Assembly: GCF_031127815.1 (NCBI RefSeq)
Contig: NZ_JARXHY010000010.1
Coordinates: 62,001-126,000, forward strand
Source of the DNA: Pelagicoccus sp. SDUM812003
GTDB lineage: Bacteria > Verrucomicrobiota > Verrucomicrobiia > Opitutales > Opitutaceae
Reading direction: 5' to 3'
Length of the DNA stretch: 64,000 nucleotides
The notes below the pieces were generated by a model that saw only the letters and a list, made by a program, of their open reading frames with translations, searched no databases and was not told the DNA's origin. Made by a program: the position numbers and the translations under genes. Below are positions 63,301-64,000 of this stretch, piece after piece (the stretch's first letter is position 1; every line of letters starts with the position of its first letter).

Positions 63301-64000
63301 TTTGTATCAGTTCTTTCGCTACACCGTCGGGATCTAAGACTATCGAAATGTCGTCGATCAAAACCTCTCCGCGATCCAGCAAGCCAATGAGAAGTTCATG
63401 GAAGCCTATCGGGTTGTTCGTCCCTTCCGGTTCGGTGGCCAGTCCGCGATAGGAAATGTTCTGCCACATGGACTTTTCCGATTCGTCGCTAGCTTTCCAG
63501 GATGCGGGGTTTCCATTGTCGGCGAACGGATGCACAAGCTCCAGAGTAGATCCATCTCCATCGGCCCCTTTGGGCCACGGGACATCATCAAAGTAGTGCA
63601 CGTAGTCCGCGGTGTTCCCATTTGCATCGAGAAGGTGGATACGATCGTTCGAGTTGCTTAGACTTCGGGAAAATGCCTGATCGTTGAGAACGAGATACTG
63701 TCCCGGGCCCAAGCTCGCTCCGTTTGGAAAGTCGTATTCGAAGGCGTCTTGAAATGACCAACCGGAGAGATCGACCTGCTCCGAAGAGCGATTGTAGAGC
63801 TCGATCCATTCCAATCCGTTTTCCTGGTATTCGATACTGTTGTTAGGATCTGAATACGTCGGTCGAGCGTGGTAGTGGATCTCATTGATGACAATCTGAT
63901 CGTGATAGGCGAAGGCATTGGTCGATCCAGGGGTGTCCTGTTTCGGCGTTTGCCAAAGTCCGCGTTGGAAGTCGAAGCTACAATTTGCCTCCCCCATTCG
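60341..64000 (-). CDS. Giant extracellular protein with lamin-tail (LTD) and CotH domains, 5' truncated
   Basis: The frame runs off the right edge. The Met at 63997 is probably internal, because the first visible residues (RGLWQTPKQDTPGSTNAF) look like the end of an earlier LTD domain. In the 1218 visible residues there is an LTD domain (IVINEIHYHARP ... LEWIELYNRSSEQVDLSGW) and then a beta-rich region. A CotH kinase-like domain follows (ATVVYGDSEIWYDAGVRLRG; LIKDNLSRDD; MAIPWDVDISFYE). A second LTD domain ends the protein (LSISELMYHPAQPS ... YFEYIELQNIGVSAIDLSG). Such proteins are common and large in Verrucomicrobiota and Planctomycetes; the role is probably surface-related. Confidence 0.87.
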   Translation of the reverse strand, partial: RMGEANCSFDFQRGLWQTPKQDTPGSTNAFAYHDQIVINEIHYHARPTYSDPNNSIEYQENGLEWIELYNRSSEQVDLSGWSFQDAFEYDFPNGASLGPGQYLVLNDQAFSRSLSNSNDRIHLLDANGNTADYVHYFDDVPWPKGADGDGSTLELVHPFADNGNPASWKASDESEKSMWQNISYRGLATEPEGTNNPIGFHELLIGLLDRGEVLIDDISIVLDPDGVAKELIQNGDFETDALGSTPLNWRILGTHLESQVVYLGGGGKALRLNASSAMDHTYNVASTTLADQHQIDPESTYQISFRAKWLSGSPQLRTGLYFNRLARAHILSQPSSSGTPGQANSTLLHGGPPPSILGVSHSPLVPMEGEPIRISAFVDFPSESSSTTVHYRDQSQWKSVPMSLHSGNEYVAMLPSFKTGAIIQFYVEAISGQQVSALHPPAGERSRALIRIGDRTENSTPSPILRLIMTDDDANSMHSNVDVTSERRLGATVVYGDSEIWYDAGVRLRGSPFGRRSPRVGWNVKFPSDHLFRGAHDTISIDGGRSIPKGDGESFLANGAGVATNELIYYQIAERVGGIPTHFSDLAYIEAPRATDDKHAQLKLARFGDIWKESSYEDGDEGTTFEYEVIYYPSSTIDGDPESSKSVFDETKSVPIRYLGNDKEAYRHNFLIKDNLSRDDFTPIVKLAKAMSEDEDLEAALSEVIDIDNWLRVMAMQALTGTIDTYNQRGLPHNLLLYERPTDQRVMAIPWDVDISFYESPQASIDGGGRNTAFKSFMNIPRHRRSYLGHVIDIAENGFDADYINRWISYFSDRTEAPFAEHFHSWIAARRDNALVQVYSEFPYIPFSITTNGGDDFESPTPTTRLEGTGWVDVSELTVLETGERLDVKWIDERSWQIDLPLQIGKNELSLVASDHQGQISGFDSITILNTSSLESPSSKNLSISELMYHPAQPSAQEIAAGYDDESYFEYIELQNIGVSAIDLSGLRFTEGVEFAFPVEAQLILERGETILIVNNRDAFVVRYGPELPIAGAFVNGKLANGGERIRLEDTSGNAIFDFSYHDDSPWPESADGDGFSLVRTNPYAQADLDEEWAWRASPSSNGSPGQPYRSIFTGDASQDQDGDGLSDLANHAFGGSGPAFAPFLFLDQGSLHLAHRRNLAAPDYTQTVHASIDLKDWKPAALVLESERALGDGTSLLRWRILDFDKTSFYQIQIKISE

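Overview
The window reads as chromosome of a GC-rich Gram-negative bacterium of the Verrucomicrobiota, most likely class Opitutae (Pelagicoccus/Coraliomargarita-like). This is an inference from gene content: a carB-purU neighbourhood, an argC-J-B-D-F-G cluster, rplM-rpsI, a type IV pilus/type II secretion GspF protein beside a degenerate NtrC-type regulator, very large PAS-rich hybrid kinases, a polysaccharide-type GH9 enzyme, and a lamin-tail/CotH surface protein. No rRNA, tRNA, CRISPR array or transposase gene was seen.

Layout. 0-20 kb is mostly plus strand: GspF (5' cut by the window), an atypical response regulator, a secreted PhoD-type phosphatase (minus), carB, purU, two convergent hybrid histidine kinases with stop codons 2 bp apart, a membrane TPR protein, an SLC13-type permease, an ABC exporter pair and an unknown protein. 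20.9-29.7 kb is on the minus strand: the arginine cluster read argC to argG, then rplM-rpsI and a small outer-membrane-like protein. 29.8-40.2 kb is plus: DUF423, cca, then a tightly spaced nine-gene locus. That locus holds a membrane-anchored spermidine synthase, an EF-hand-like Ser-rich protein, a duplicated DUF350 membrane protein, an unknown protein, a K+ channel with RCK domains, DUF2170 (YjfI), PspA/IM30, a pyruvoyl-type AdoMet decarboxylase and a TerB-like/CbbX-type AAA+ ATPase. 40.2-42.5 kb is an accessory patch: a truncated ion-channel gene followed directly by an XRE-ImmA/IrrE plus PIN-like pair. 42.6-48.4 kb holds tal, a SIS protein, an orphan RelE-like protein, pssA, dnaN and a membrane protein. 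48.5-53.5 kb carries a DabA-DabB inorganic-carbon uptake pair with a divergent LysR regulator. 53.5-57.5 kb has moaA, cinA and uvrC. 57.5-64 kb has a secreted GH9 enzyme and a giant LTD/CotH protein cut by the window end.

How genes work together. Six of the eight usual arginine-pathway steps are clustered. The PspA locus joins membrane-stress proteins, an ion channel, an AAA+ machine and a two-enzyme polyamine module, SpeD making the aminopropyl donor used by the SpeE-like enzyme. It is the most interesting system in the window. The intergenic region before dnaN carries DnaA-box-like words and an AT-rich stretch, and the plus strand becomes clearly G-rich to its right, so it is a candidate replication origin.

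Many starts lack a clear Shine-Dalgarno sequence, so several start choices rest on family alignment rather than on ribosome-binding sites.
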